Of a DNA stretch of 64,000 nucleotides, positions 34,468-43,487 are shown piece by piece. The notes beneath the pieces are model-generated. The model saw only the letters and a list, made by a program, of their open reading frames with translations. It was not told the origin of the DNA and did not search any database. The stretch is taken from the NCBI RefSeq assembly GCF_004135285.1, contig NZ_CP035494.1, positions 372,001 through 436,000 of the forward strand, in the 5' to 3' direction. Made by a program: the position numbers and the translations under genes. The DNA is from Microbacterium protaetiae. Lineage in GTDB: Bacteria > Actinomycetota > Actinomycetes > Actinomycetales > Microbacteriaceae. Within the stretch, counting starts at the first letter, position 1; each line of letters opens with the position of its first letter.

Positions 34468-36282
34468 GTGGACCGCACACACCCGCGGCCGGAACCCGAA
34501 CCGGCCGGCGAGCGGGCACTCCCCGCTCCCGCAGATAAAGCACTCACCCCCGACACGCTGCACGACTTCCGCCGACAGCTCAAACAGCCGGAGGACACCA
34601 TCGACCCGCGCACCTGGGCGGGTTCGGTGCCCGACGCGCGCGGCACCGCCCCGCACGTGCGCGTCGGCCGCGACAAATGGTTCAATCTGCTGTGGCTGAT
34701 ACCGCTGGGGTTCGTACTGCTGGTCGCCGCGATCGCCATCGCCCAGGGGCTGCGTGAGATCCCCGCGGTGCAGCAGTTCATGCAGCACTACCCCGGCACG
34801 ATCCTGCGTCCCGATGCCGAGCAGACAGCCGGGTTCCCGGCGTGGGTGAGCTGGCAGCACTTCTTGAACTTGTTCCTGATGATCTTCATCATCCGCTCGG
34901 GCGTGCAGATTCTCACCGACCACCCGCGGCTGTACTGGACGCGGCATTCCACGCCGGGCAAGGAGTGGTTCCGCTTTCAGAAGCCCGTGCCCGAAGACCC
35001 GCTGTGGACCGCCAAGCAAGACTCGGTGAACGTGCCCAGCTGGGTCGGACTTCCGGGGCTGCGCCACTCGATCGGCCTCGCCCGCTGGTGGCACCTGGGC
35101 GTCGACACGCTGTGGCTGCTGAACGGCGTCGTGTTCGTGGTGCTCCTGTTCGTGACCGGGCACTGGGTGCGCGTCGTGCCCACGAGCTGGGACGTCTTTC
35201 CGAATGCCATCTCGGTCGCTATCCAGTACGCCTCGCTGGACTGGCCGCTCGAGAATGGATGGTGGGCGTACAACAGCCTGCAGCTGCTGGCCTACTTCAT
35301 CACGATCTTCATCGCCGCGCCCCTCGCACTGATCACCGGACTCGGGATGTCGCCGGCACTGTCGACCCGACTGCGGTGGATCAGCTCGCGGTTCAGCATT
35401 CAGGCCGCACGCTCCCTGCACTTCTTGGTGCTGTGCTGGTTTCTGCTGTTCATCGTGGTGCACGTCACCCTGGTGTTCACGACCGGAGCACTGCGCAACC
35501 TCAACCACATGTACGCCGGCCGCAACGACCAGACGTGGGTGGGGTTCTGGATCTTCGCGGCATCGATGGTGGTCGTGATCGTCGGCTGGGTCGGGGCATC
35601 CCCCCTCACCCTGCGCAAGCCGCGCCTGATCCAGCGCGTGGGCTACGCACTGATCGGACCGGCCCAGCGCCTTTTCGAGCACGTCGATGCCAAGCCCGGC
35701 CAGTACACCGAGAAGGACATCTCGCCGTACCTCTGGCACAACGGCAAGTACCCCGAGACCGATGAGTACCGAGCCCTGTTCGAGAACAACTTCGCCGACT
35801 ATCGACTGCAGATCAGCGGGCTGGTCGACAACCCGGTGCAGCTGAGCATGGCCGAGGTGCGGGCTCTGCCGTACCACGAGCAGATCACCCAGCACTTCTG
35901 CATTCAGGGATGGTCGGGAGTGGCCAAGTGGGGCGGCGTCTCGATGACGACGATCCTCGAGCTGGTAAAGCCCCGACCCGAGGCCAAGTGGGTCGTGTTC
36001 TATTCGCTGGGTGACGGACCCGACGGCGGTACGTACTATGACGCGCATCCGATCGAGCAGATGAGCTACCCGCTGACGATGCTCGCCTACGACATGAACG
36101 ACGAGCCGCTCTCGTACGGGCACGGTGCTCCGTTGCGGCTGCGCAACGAGGTGCAGCTCGGGTTCAAGCTCGTCAAATGGATCCGCGGCATCGAGTTCGT
36201 CGCCGACTTCGCCGAGCTCGGCGGTGGCTACGGCGGCTACAACGAAGACCACGAGTTCTTCGGCTACCGCCAGTCGATCTGA
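34468..36282 (+). CDS. Cytochrome b-like membrane domain fused to a sulfite-oxidase-family molybdopterin domain
   Basis: A 604-residue fusion. Residues ~70-390 form a cytochrome b561-like membrane module with about six helices and several helix-borne histidines (WQHFLNLF, WWHLGVDTL, SLHFLVL, IVVHVTL), likely haem ligands. Residues ~435-600 form a sulfite-oxidase/YedY-type molybdopterin domain with the Mo-ligating Cys in THQ-like TQHFCIQGWSGVAKWGG (Cys478). It thus links a Mo active site directly to a haem-bearing membrane anchor. No twin-Arg signal is seen, which raises the question of which side the Mo domain faces. The substrate is unknown. The GTG at 34468 was taken as start. Confidence 0.85.
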   Translation: MDRTHPRPEPEPAGERALPAPADKALTPDTLHDFRRQLKQPEDTIDPRTWAGSVPDARGTAPHVRVGRDKWFNLLWLIPLGFVLLVAAIAIAQGLREIPAVQQFMQHYPGTILRPDAEQTAGFPAWVSWQHFLNLFLMIFIIRSGVQILTDHPRLYWTRHSTPGKEWFRFQKPVPEDPLWTAKQDSVNVPSWVGLPGLRHSIGLARWWHLGVDTLWLLNGVVFVVLLFVTGHWVRVVPTSWDVFPNAISVAIQYASLDWPLENGWWAYNSLQLLAYFITIFIAAPLALITGLGMSPALSTRLRWISSRFSIQAARSLHFLVLCWFLLFIVVHVTLVFTTGALRNLNHMYAGRNDQTWVGFWIFAASMVVVIVGWVGASPLTLRKPRLIQRVGYALIGPAQRLFEHVDAKPGQYTEKDISPYLWHNGKYPETDEYRALFENNFADYRLQISGLVDNPVQLSMAEVRALPYHEQITQHFCIQGWSGVAKWGGVSMTTILELVKPRPEAKWVVFYSLGDGPDGGTYYDAHPIEQMSYPLTMLAYDMNDEPLSYGHGAPLRLRNEVQLGFKLVKWIRGIEFVADFAELGGGYGGYNEDHEFFGYRQSI

Positions 36283-36473
36283 GCCCGCTCCGCGCGCGCC
36301 CGGCCCGCACCGGCCTGCGCGGTGTGCGCCCGCGCACGGGCCACACCGGCCCGCCCGCGCCGTGCGCGCCCGCCCGCGCCCGCGCGGTGTGCGCCCGCCC
36401 GCACCCGCCCGGCCCACACTGGCCCGCGCTGGCCCACCCGCACCGCCCGCCCGCGCCCGCGCGGTGCGCACTC
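36283..36473. repeat. G/C low-complexity tract
   Basis: Imperfect iterations of CCCGCGC, CCGCCCG and GGTGCGC follow the oxidoreductase gene, with no T-tract and no credible frame. The rest of the 383-bp gap to pckG holds the long hairpin below and a GCGACGCGAGCGCGC-type repeat at 36556-36616. Confidence 0.6.
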
Positions 36474-36548
36474 TCGCCGAGATAAGGGATTCCCCGCGAA
36501 ACCAGGGGCGACGCCCCCGGTTTGGGCGAGAATCCCTTGTCTCGGCGA
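36474..36548. terminator. Long hairpin between convergent genes
   Basis: TCGCCGAGATAAGGGATTC (36474-36492) pairs with GAATCCCTTGTCTCGGCGA (36530-36548), with a single G-T position. Inside, AAACC/GGTTT and GGGGCG/CGCCCC pair further. The structure could stop transcription from both sides. It resembles a dispersed repeat more than a simple terminator. Confidence 0.6.
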
Positions 36549-36665
36549 TTTGAGCGCGAGGCGCGACGCGAGCGCGCGACGCGCGCCGCGCGACGCGAGC
36601 GCGCGACGCGGACGAACCGGCGAGCCACGGAAGAGGTTCGCGACTCGCCGGCCCCGACGCGACGC

Positions 36666-38549
36666 TCAGGACTGGGTGGCTTGCTTCAAGCGGTAGCGCA
36701 GCGCGGCCAGCTCGGCCTGCAGCGGCGCGGGAACGCGTCCGCCGAAGGTGGCGTAGAACTCCTCGGTGAGGTCGGCCTCTTGCGCCCACGTCGAGGGATC
36801 GACGGCGAACAGCTCGGCGAGGTCGTCGTCTGTGACATCCAGCCCGTCGAGATCGAGGTCCTGCGTGCGCGGCAGCCGCCCGATGGGGCTGTCCACGGCC
36901 GGGACCGCGCCGTCGACGCGACGGATGATCCACTCGATCACGCGCGAGTTGTCGCCGAACCCGGGCCACAGGAAGCGGCCGTCCGACCCCTTGCGGAACC
37001 AGTTGACCTGGAAGATGCGCGGTGCCTTGTCGAAGCGCAGCTTCTGCCCGACCGTGAGCCAGTGCCCGAAGTAGTCGGCCATGTTGTAGCCGCAGAACGG
37101 CAGCATCGCGAACGGGTCACGTCGCAGTTCGCCGACCGTGCCCTCAGCGGCGGCGGTGCGCTCGCTGGAGATGTTCGACCCGAGAAAAACGCCGTGCGTC
37201 CAGTCGGTCGCTTCCACCACCAGCGGCACGTTGGTCGCGCGTCGCCCACCGAACAGGATCGCGTCCAGCGGCACGGCCTCTTCCCAGTCTGCGGCGATCT
37301 GCGGGCACTGCGCCGCGCTGACCGTGAATCGCGAGTTCGGGTGAGCGGCCGGGCGACCCGACTCAGGCGTCCACGGGTTGCCCTGCCAGTCGGTCAGGCC
37401 CTCGGGAATGTGATCGGTCAGGCCCTCCCACCAGACGTCTCCGTCGGGGCGCAGCGCGACGTTCGTGAAGATCGTGTTGCCCCACAGCGTCTCGACCGCA
37501 GTGACGTTCGTCGATTCGCCGGTGCCGGGAGCCACGCCGAAGAAGCCCGCCTCGGGGTTGATCGCCCACAGGCGCCCGTCCTCACCCGGACGAATCCACG
37601 CGATGTCGTCGCCGAGCGTCTCGACCCGCCAGCCCGGGATGGTCGGACGCAGCATCGCAAGGTTCGTCTTACCGCATGCCGACGGGAAAGCCGCCGCCAC
37701 GTGGTACTTCTTGCCCTCGGGTGAGATCACCCGAATGAGCAGCATGTGCTCGGCCAGCCATCCCTCGTTGCGCCCGATCACCGACGCGATGCGCAGTGCG
37801 AAGCACTTCTTCGCGAGGATCGCGTTGCCGCCGTAACCCGAGCCGTACGAGTAGACCTCGAGCGTGTCGGGAAAGTGCACGATGTACTTTTCGTCGTTGC
37901 ACGGCCACGTGACATCCGCCTGCCCACTCTCCAGCGGCGCGCCCACCGAATGCACGGTCTTCACCCACGGCGCGCCGTCGGCGATCAGTTCGGTCACGCT
38001 CTCTCCGACGCGGGTCATGATGCCGATGGATGCCACGGCGTAGGCGCTGTCGGTCACCTGAACGCCGATGTGCGAAAGGGGACCACCCACCGCTCCCATC
38101 GAGAACGGGATGACGTACATGGTGCGCCCGCGCATCGAACCGGCGAACACACCGTTGAGGGTCTCGCGCATCTGGGCGGGATCGGCCCAGTTGTTGGTGG
38201 GGCCGGCGTCGATCTCTTCTGCCGAGCAGATGAACGTGCGCGCTTCGGTGCGCGCGACATCCTTGGGGTCGGAACGGGCCAGGTACGAACCCGGCCGCCA
38301 CTCAGGATTCAGCTTGATGAGCTTGCCCTCATCGACCATCTCACGCAACAGCGCGTCGTTCTCGGCGCGCGAGCCGTCGACCCAGTGAATGCGATCGGGT
38401 GTGGTCAGCGCCGCGATCTCGTCGACCCAGTCGACGAGAGCCTGCATTCCAGGACCGTCGAAGTCGGGCCGGCGGCCGAAATCGCGAACGTCGCGCACGG
38501 GCCGCACGTTGGTCGGCGTGGTGCGGGTGAAGGACTCGGCAAGTGCCAT
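36666..38549 (-). CDS. pckG: Phosphoenolpyruvate carboxykinase (GTP)
   Basis: Converts oxaloacetate and GTP to phosphoenolpyruvate and CO2, the first committed step of gluconeogenesis. The 627-residue product has the kinase P-loop [13 protein letters not shown], the GTP-type signature [28 protein letters not shown], and [10 protein letters not shown] near the N-terminus. The ATG at 38549 was chosen because GGGAG precedes it; a second ATG four codons upstream lacks a ribosome site. It fits the neighbouring pathways, which release oxaloacetate and pyruvate. It is divergent from a RamB-type regulator. Confidence 0.96.
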   Translation of the reverse strand: MALAESFTRTTPTNVRPVRDVRDFGRRPDFDGPGMQALVDWVDEIAALTTPDRIHWVDGSRAENDALLREMVDEGKLIKLNPEWRPGSYLARSDPKDVARTEARTFICSAEEIDAGPTNNWADPAQMRETLNGVFAGSMRGRTMYVIPFSMGAVGGPLSHIGVQVTDSAYAVASIGIMTRVGESVTELIADGAPWVKTVHSVGAPLESGQADVTWPCNDEKYIVHFPDTLEVYSYGSGYGGNAILAKKCFALRIASVIGRNEGWLAEHMLLIRVISPEGKKYHVAAAFPSACGKTNLAMLRPTIPGWRVETLGDDIAWIRPGEDGRLWAINPEAGFFGVAPGTGESTNVTAVETLWGNTIFTNVALRPDGDVWWEGLTDHIPEGLTDWQGNPWTPESGRPAAHPNSRFTVSAAQCPQIAADWEEAVPLDAILFGGRRATNVPLVVEATDWTHGVFLGSNISSERTAAAEGTVGELRRDPFAMLPFCGYNMADYFGHWLTVGQKLRFDKAPRIFQVNWFRKGSDGRFLWPGFGDNSRVIEWIIRRVDGAVPAVDSPIGRLPRTQDLDLDGLDVTDDDLAELFAVDPSTWAQEADLTEEFYATFGGRVPAPLQAELAALRYRLKQATQS

Positions 38550-38678
38550 GGCTGCTCCCATTCAGGCTCGTCGCGGTGACGATCAGATCGTCCCTGCACT
38601 CCACTCTCACAAGACTCTGGCGACTCTTTCCGCCCATTCGGGTGCAAAGAATCCACGTTCTTTCGGTATGCTCAAGGA

Positions 38679-40118
38679 ATGCCTTCGACCGTCGAACTCG
38701 CGACTCTGGGACACCGCATCCGCCACCACCGGCTGCGCATCGGACTCACCCTCGACGAGCTCGGGGCCCAGGTGGGGGTTGCCGGCAGCCACCTGAGCCT
38801 CATCGAGAACGGCAAGCGCGAGCCCAAGCTGTCGTTACTGCAGCAGATCGCCAAGGCCACCGGCACCGATGTCACCGACCTGCTCTCGGCCGAGCCGCCG
38901 AACCGCCGCGCCGCCCTCGAGATCGAACTCGACCGCGCACAGGCGAGCACGATCTTTCAGCGCCTGGGCATTCCCCCGGTGAAGGTCACCAAGGGCATCA
39001 GTGACGAGACGCTCGAATCGGTGCTCGGTCTGCACCGCGAACTGCAGCGCCGTGAGCGCGAGGCCATCGCGACGCCCGAAGAGGCGCGACGGGCCAATAC
39101 CGAGCTGCGGCTGCAGATGCGCACGAAGAACAACTACCTGCCCGAGATCGAGAAGCTCGCCGAGAAGCAGCTGAAGGCGGCCGGGCATGGCTCCGGCGCG
39201 CTCACACACCGCACCGTGAGCATCATGGCCGAGCAGCTCGGCTTCGAGCTCATCTACGTGAACGACCTGCCGCACTCGGCCCGGTCGGTCACCGACCTCG
39301 AGAACGGGCGAATCTATCTGCCTCCGGCATCCATTCCCGGCGGCCACGGTCTGCGGTCAATGGCGCTGCAGGCCATGGCGCACCGGCTGCTCGGACATCA
39401 GCCGCCCACCGACTACGCCGACTTTCTGCGCCAGCGCCTGGAGATCAACTACTACGCCGCGTGCTGTCTGATGCCCGAGACGGCGGCGGTCGCGTTTCTG
39501 CAGCAGGCCAAGAAAGATCGCAACCTGGCCGTGGAAGACTTCCGCGATGCGTTCGGTGTCACGCATGAAGCGGCGGGCATGCGCATGACGAACCTCGTCA
39601 CGCAGCACCTGGGCATCGCGCTGCACTTTCTGCGGGTCGACGGTTCGGGAGCCATCTCGCGGGTGTACGAGAACGACGGTCTTCCACTGCCGGCCGATGT
39701 CACCGGGGCCGTGGAGGGACAGGTCGTGTGCCGCCACTTCTCGGCCCGGTCGGCGTTCGCCGAGCAGAACCGCACCACCGAGCACTACCAGTACACCGAC
39801 ACGCCCGCCGGCACATTCTGGTGCGCGACGCAGACCGGCGCGACGTCGGATGGCGAGTTCTCCATCACGGTGGGGGTGCCCTTCGACGATGCGAAGTGGT
39901 TCCGCGGGCGCGAGACGCCGCAGCGTGCCACCTCGACCTGCCCCGACGAGTCATGCTGCCATCGCCCTGACCCCGATCTGACCGCGCGGTGGGCGGGCAA
40001 GGCGTGGCCGAGCGCGCGCGTACACATGCAGATGTTCTCGCCGCTGCCGCGCGGGGCCTTCCCCGGCGTGGACGACAGCGAGGTCTACGCGTTCCTCGAC
40101 AAGCACGCAGCGGAATAG
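38679..40118 (+). CDS. XRE-family regulator of the RamB/ScfR type
   Basis: A 479-residue regulator. It has an N-terminal XRE helix-turn-helix (LGHRIRHHRLRIGLTLDELGAQVGVAGSHLSLIENGKREP, residues ~9-50). A middle IrrE/ImmA-like helical domain follows; FLRQRLEINYYAACCLMP fits, but the classical HExxH zinc motif is replaced by MAHRLLGHQP. A C-terminal short-chain fatty acyl regulator domain contains a Cys cluster (TCPDESCCHRP). This architecture matches RamB of corynebacteria and ScfRs, which sense acyl-CoA or acetate status. It lies divergent from pckG, a plausible target; CTTTGCA in the spacer resembles a RamB half-site. Confidence 0.88.
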   Translation: MPSTVELATLGHRIRHHRLRIGLTLDELGAQVGVAGSHLSLIENGKREPKLSLLQQIAKATGTDVTDLLSAEPPNRRAALEIELDRAQASTIFQRLGIPPVKVTKGISDETLESVLGLHRELQRREREAIATPEEARRANTELRLQMRTKNNYLPEIEKLAEKQLKAAGHGSGALTHRTVSIMAEQLGFELIYVNDLPHSARSVTDLENGRIYLPPASIPGGHGLRSMALQAMAHRLLGHQPPTDYADFLRQRLEINYYAACCLMPETAAVAFLQQAKKDRNLAVEDFRDAFGVTHEAAGMRMTNLVTQHLGIALHFLRVDGSGAISRVYENDGLPLPADVTGAVEGQVVCRHFSARSAFAEQNRTTEHYQYTDTPAGTFWCATQTGATSDGEFSITVGVPFDDAKWFRGRETPQRATSTCPDESCCHRPDPDLTARWAGKAWPSARVHMQMFSPLPRGAFPGVDDSEVYAFLDKHAAE

Positions 40119-40254
40119 GGATGCCGCAGGGGCGGAGCGCGCGGAGGCCACAGTCCCCGGCGCCCGCGGCGCCGCCGCGCTCTGTCTTCCGCCGCCGCCT
40201 TCCGCGAACGCCACAGTCCCCGGCGTCCTGCCACCGCCCGCGCTACCGTTTTCC

Positions 40255-40287
40255 GCGAACGCGCATGCGATTCGCGGGCGCGTTCGC
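40255..40287. terminator. Hairpin between convergent genes
   Basis: GCGAACGCGC (40255-40264) pairs exactly with GCGCGTTCGC (40278-40287) over a 13-base loop. A direct repeat GCCACAGTCCCCGGCG occurs just upstream (~40147 and ~40210). No T-run follows. Confidence 0.5.
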
Positions 40288-40342
40288 AGAAAGCTGCAGC
40301 GCAATGAGAATGCCCGATGGTGGCGCCGACTGCCACGTCATC

Positions 40343-41410
40343 TCACCCCGCGATGAACCGGGAGTAGCGGTCGAGCGCCGCGGCGAGCGCGTCTTCGTCG
40401 ACCTCATACCCGTCGAACAGTTCCGGCACCGGCATCTCGTTGTGCCGCCCCACTGCGCGTGAGTGGTTCCAGATTCCCGCCACCTCTCCCTCCGCCAGAA
40501 TGACCGGTCGCACCATCCCGTTGCCGCCGGTCGTGACGACGGCCAACGCCGCGTCATCGGCGGCCACCGAGCGATCCGCGTAGGCGATCACGTATTCCTC
40601 ATAAGAGGGCAGCACCCGCACGGTCGGGACGTGGGGCTCACGCCGCGGCGGCGCGGATGCCGCGAACACACCGTCTTCGACCTCGCGGACGCGCTCGACC
40701 GCACGCGCGGCGGCCGCGCGTGCGGCCGTCAGTGGCAGCCCGGCCCACCAGGCGAAGTCGCCGGCGGAGGCCGGTCCGTGCCCGATGATGTAACGGACGA
40801 ACATCTCGCCGACGGGGTCGGCGGGCGTCGCGGCATCCCTCACCCACTCCTCCGCCAGCACGAGGTACTGGTCGCGTGTGAGCCCCTCTGTGCGCGTCAC
40901 CACCGGCCCCTGCACCAGAACGCCGCGTACCGACAGCGCGAACAGCAGCTGCAGACCCCGTCCGGCGCCAGGATCGATGCCGCCGGCGGTGAGCATGTCG
41001 AGCGCCTCGGTGCGGGTGAGCCGCCCGCCGCCGCGAAGCCCCGCGCGCAGCAGGGTCTCGGCGCGCGCGACCGTCGCGTCGTCGAGCCCGAGAGTTCGCC
41101 GTAACGACGCGGCCTGCCGCCACTGACGCTCTCCGGTCACGCTCAGCACCCAGGGCAGGTCGGCGGCTGGGATCAGGTGGAGCGTTCCCCGCATCGTCCA
41201 CGACCGCACGAGCGAACCGTCGTCGAACACCGCATCGACCTGCGACAGCCGGGGCTCGCCGCGGGTGCGGGATGCCAGAGCCCAGCGCCCGCCCCAAAAG
41301 TCTTGTGCCTGCACGGCGAGCATGTGGCCGGCGGCACGCTGCACGGTCGCCGCGGGTGCGTCAAGCCGATGCGAGCGCAGACGTTCGGAGCGCAATGCGG
41401 TGAGATCCAT
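40343..41410 (-). CDS. Winged-helix DNA-binding protein of the AlkZ/YcaQ-like family (DUF1006/HTH_42)
   Basis: A 355-residue protein. MLAVQAQDFWGGRWAL near residue 30 corresponds to the family's conserved Q-x-Q segment, and VRSWTMRGTLHLIPAADLPWVL and LPSYEEYVIAYADRS are typical of the family. AlkZ-type members are DNA glycosylases for bulky or crosslinked bases, but many actinobacterial paralogues are untested. The ATG at 41410 begins MDLTALRSERLRSHRL, where homology starts; upstream codons are non-conserved. It stands alone, divergent from the first esterase gene. Confidence 0.82.
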   Translation of the reverse strand: MDLTALRSERLRSHRLDAPAATVQRAAGHMLAVQAQDFWGGRWALASRTRGEPRLSQVDAVFDDGSLVRSWTMRGTLHLIPAADLPWVLSVTGERQWRQAASLRRTLGLDDATVARAETLLRAGLRGGGRLTRTEALDMLTAGGIDPGAGRGLQLLFALSVRGVLVQGPVVTRTEGLTRDQYLVLAEEWVRDAATPADPVGEMFVRYIIGHGPASAGDFAWWAGLPLTAARAAAARAVERVREVEDGVFAASAPPRREPHVPTVRVLPSYEEYVIAYADRSVAADDAALAVVTTGGNGMVRPVILAEGEVAGIWNHSRAVGRHNEMPVPELFDGYEVDEDALAAALDRYSRFIAG

Positions 41411-41526
41411 TCCCCCATCATGACGGCGGGTTCGGACAATCGCCGGGAGCTGACGCACTCGCCCGAGTCGGTTCGTCTACACTGGTGGAAAATACGTACC
41501 GCGTTTGCGTCCAAGGAAGGACCTTC

Positions 41527-42513
41527 ATGACCACTCCCGTCGCCCTCGGCACTCCGCAGCACGCTCCTGTCCCCTTCGATCCCGAGATCCAGGCTGCACT
41601 CGATGCGATGCCGCAGATGCCACCAATGACCCGCGAGACGCTGCGCGGCGGCCCGGCGATGCCGTTCCCGAGCAACGACGAGATCATCGGTGACCGGGCC
41701 ATCGACTGGGAGGACCGGGTCATCCCCGGCCCCGCCGGTGCGCCCGACATCGAGGTGACGATCTATCGCCCGCGCGCCACCGAGGGGCGCGCACTGCCGG
41801 CCGTGTACAACATCCACGGCGGCGGCATGATCGTCGGCCATCGCTCATGGGAGGCCGGCCGGGTCATCGACATCGTCGCCGAACTCGGCGTCGTCGGCGT
41901 GAACGTCGAGTACCGGCTGGCGCCAGAAAACCCCTTCCCCGCCGGGGCTGAGGACTGCTACGCGGGCTTCGTCTGGCTCGCCGAAAACGCGGCCGAGCTC
42001 GGTGTCGACCCCGGGCGCATCGTCGTGATGGGCGGTTCCGCCGGGGGCGGGTTCAGCGCTGCCGTGGCCCTGATGGCGCGCGACCGTAAGGGTCCGCAGA
42101 TGGCGGGCCAGCTTCTGCTGTGCCCCATGATCGACAACACGAACAGCACCGTCTCGAGCCTGCAGTACGACGGGATCGGTACGTGGCAGCGTGACGCGAA
42201 CCTGCTCGCCTGGTCGTGCGTGCTTGGCGACGACGAGGCCTTCTCCACAACCGCCCCCGCCTACGCGGCACCCTCGCGAGCGACCGAGCTGTCGGATCTG
42301 CCCCCAGCGTTCATCGAGGTCGGCTCGGCGGAAATGTTCCGAGACGAGGATGTCGAGTACGCCTCGCGCATCTGGGCGACCGGTGGACAGGCGGAGCTGC
42401 ACGTGTGGTCGGGCGGCTCACACGGTTTCGACATGTACATGCCGGGCAGCGCCCTGGCGCGGGCGGCACTCGCCGCGCGCTCGTCGTGGCTGCGCCGAGT
42501 GCTGGCGGTGTGA
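41527..42513 (+). CDS. HSL-family (family IV) alpha/beta-hydrolase, copy 1
   Basis: A 328-residue carboxylesterase of the hormone-sensitive-lipase family: oxyanion HGGG in YNIHGGGMIVG, nucleophile elbow GGSAGGG (Ser171), EVGSAEMFRDEDVEYA (catalytic acid region) and GGSHGFDMYM (catalytic His). The ATG at 41527 has AAGGAAGGACC upstream. It is followed after two bases by a paralogous esterase and then an MFS exporter, an apparent operon. It should hydrolyse short-chain or bulky esters; the natural substrate is unknown. Confidence 0.9.
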   Translation: MTTPVALGTPQHAPVPFDPEIQAALDAMPQMPPMTRETLRGGPAMPFPSNDEIIGDRAIDWEDRVIPGPAGAPDIEVTIYRPRATEGRALPAVYNIHGGGMIVGHRSWEAGRVIDIVAELGVVGVNVEYRLAPENPFPAGAEDCYAGFVWLAENAAELGVDPGRIVVMGGSAGGGFSAAVALMARDRKGPQMAGQLLLCPMIDNTNSTVSSLQYDGIGTWQRDANLLAWSCVLGDDEAFSTTAPAYAAPSRATELSDLPPAFIEVGSAEMFRDEDVEYASRIWATGGQAELHVWSGGSHGFDMYMPGSALARAALAARSSWLRRVLAV

Positions 42514-42515
42514 AC

Positions 42516-43487
42516 ATGGCGCTCATCCCCGTCCCCTACGACCCCGAACTCGTCCCGGGGCTGAACGCCTTCCTCGCGAACGTCGAGGCCACGCCCTTGG
42601 TGGGTGACACTATCGCGCACAATCGCATGCACTTCACACAGCTGACCCCGCCCGTCGGGCAGCAGATCGCCGGGCGCGAGGTCACGGCCGAAGAACGAAG
42701 CATCCTGGGCCCGGCTGGCCCGCTCGAGATCACGATCATCCGCCCCGCCGAGCCGCGGCCGTACCCTGTTGCGGGTGCGCTGTCCATCCATGGCGGAGGG
42801 ATGATCCTCGGCACGCGCGCGTTCGGCACCGGTGAGATCATCGACTACGCCGAGCGGTACGGCATGGTCGGGATCTCGGTGGAATACCGGCTGGCACCCG
42901 AGTCGCCCGGTCCCGCGCAGGGCGAAGACTGCTATGCGGCGCTCGTCTGGTTCGCCGAACACGCCGAGGAACTGGGCGTCGACCCCGAACGGATCATCGC
43001 GACCGGCGCCAGCGCCGGCGGCGGACTCTCTGCGATCGTCGCGCTCATGGCGCGCGATCGACAGGGACCGACGCTTGCCGGTCAGCTGCTGAACTGCCCC
43101 ATGCTCGACGACCGCAACGAGACCGTGTCGTCGCACCAGTACGACGGTATCGGCGCGTGGGACCGCAACAACAACCACACCGCCTGGAACGCCATCTGCG
43201 GCGCGGATCGGTTCACCGACCGCGTGTCGCCCTACACCGCGGCATCCCGCGCCACTGATCTGGCGAACCTGCCCCCAGCCTTCATTGAAGTCGGGGCCGC
43301 GGAGGTGTTCCGCGACGAGGCCGTCGACTACGCCACCCGCATCTGGGCGGCCGGCGGGCAGGCTGAGTTGCACGTGTCGGCCGGCGGCTTCCACGGGTTC
43401 AGTGGGTTCGCCCCCGACGCCGAGGTCTCGCGGGCGGCGAACGCCGCCCGCGAGAGCTGGCTGCGCCGGATCCTCGGCGTTTCGTGA
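42516..43487 (+). CDS. HSL-family (family IV) alpha/beta-hydrolase, copy 2
   Basis: A 323-residue paralogue of the preceding gene: HGGG in LSIHGGGMILG, nucleophile GASAGGG (Ser166), acid region EVGAAEVFRDEAVDYA, and His in GGFHGFSGF. The shared frame NETVSSHQYDGIGAWDRNNNHTAWN aligns throughout with copies 1 and 3, showing recent duplication. The ATG at 42516 was chosen because homology begins at MALIPVPYDPEL. Its stop overlaps the GTG of the MFS gene by four bases. Confidence 0.9.
   Translation: MALIPVPYDPELVPGLNAFLANVEATPLVGDTIAHNRMHFTQLTPPVGQQIAGREVTAEERSILGPAGPLEITIIRPAEPRPYPVAGALSIHGGGMILGTRAFGTGEIIDYAERYGMVGISVEYRLAPESPGPAQGEDCYAALVWFAEHAEELGVDPERIIATGASAGGGLSAIVALMARDRQGPTLAGQLLNCPMLDDRNETVSSHQYDGIGAWDRNNNHTAWNAICGADRFTDRVSPYTAASRATDLANLPPAFIEVGAAEVFRDEAVDYATRIWAAGGQAELHVSAGGFHGFSGFAPDAEVSRAANAARESWLRRILGVS

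Noticed and set aside
34369..36969. An 866-codon open frame on the minus strand
   Set aside because: It is the antisense shadow of the cytochrome b/molybdopterin gene; composition is Arg/Gly/His-rich and no domain is visible.
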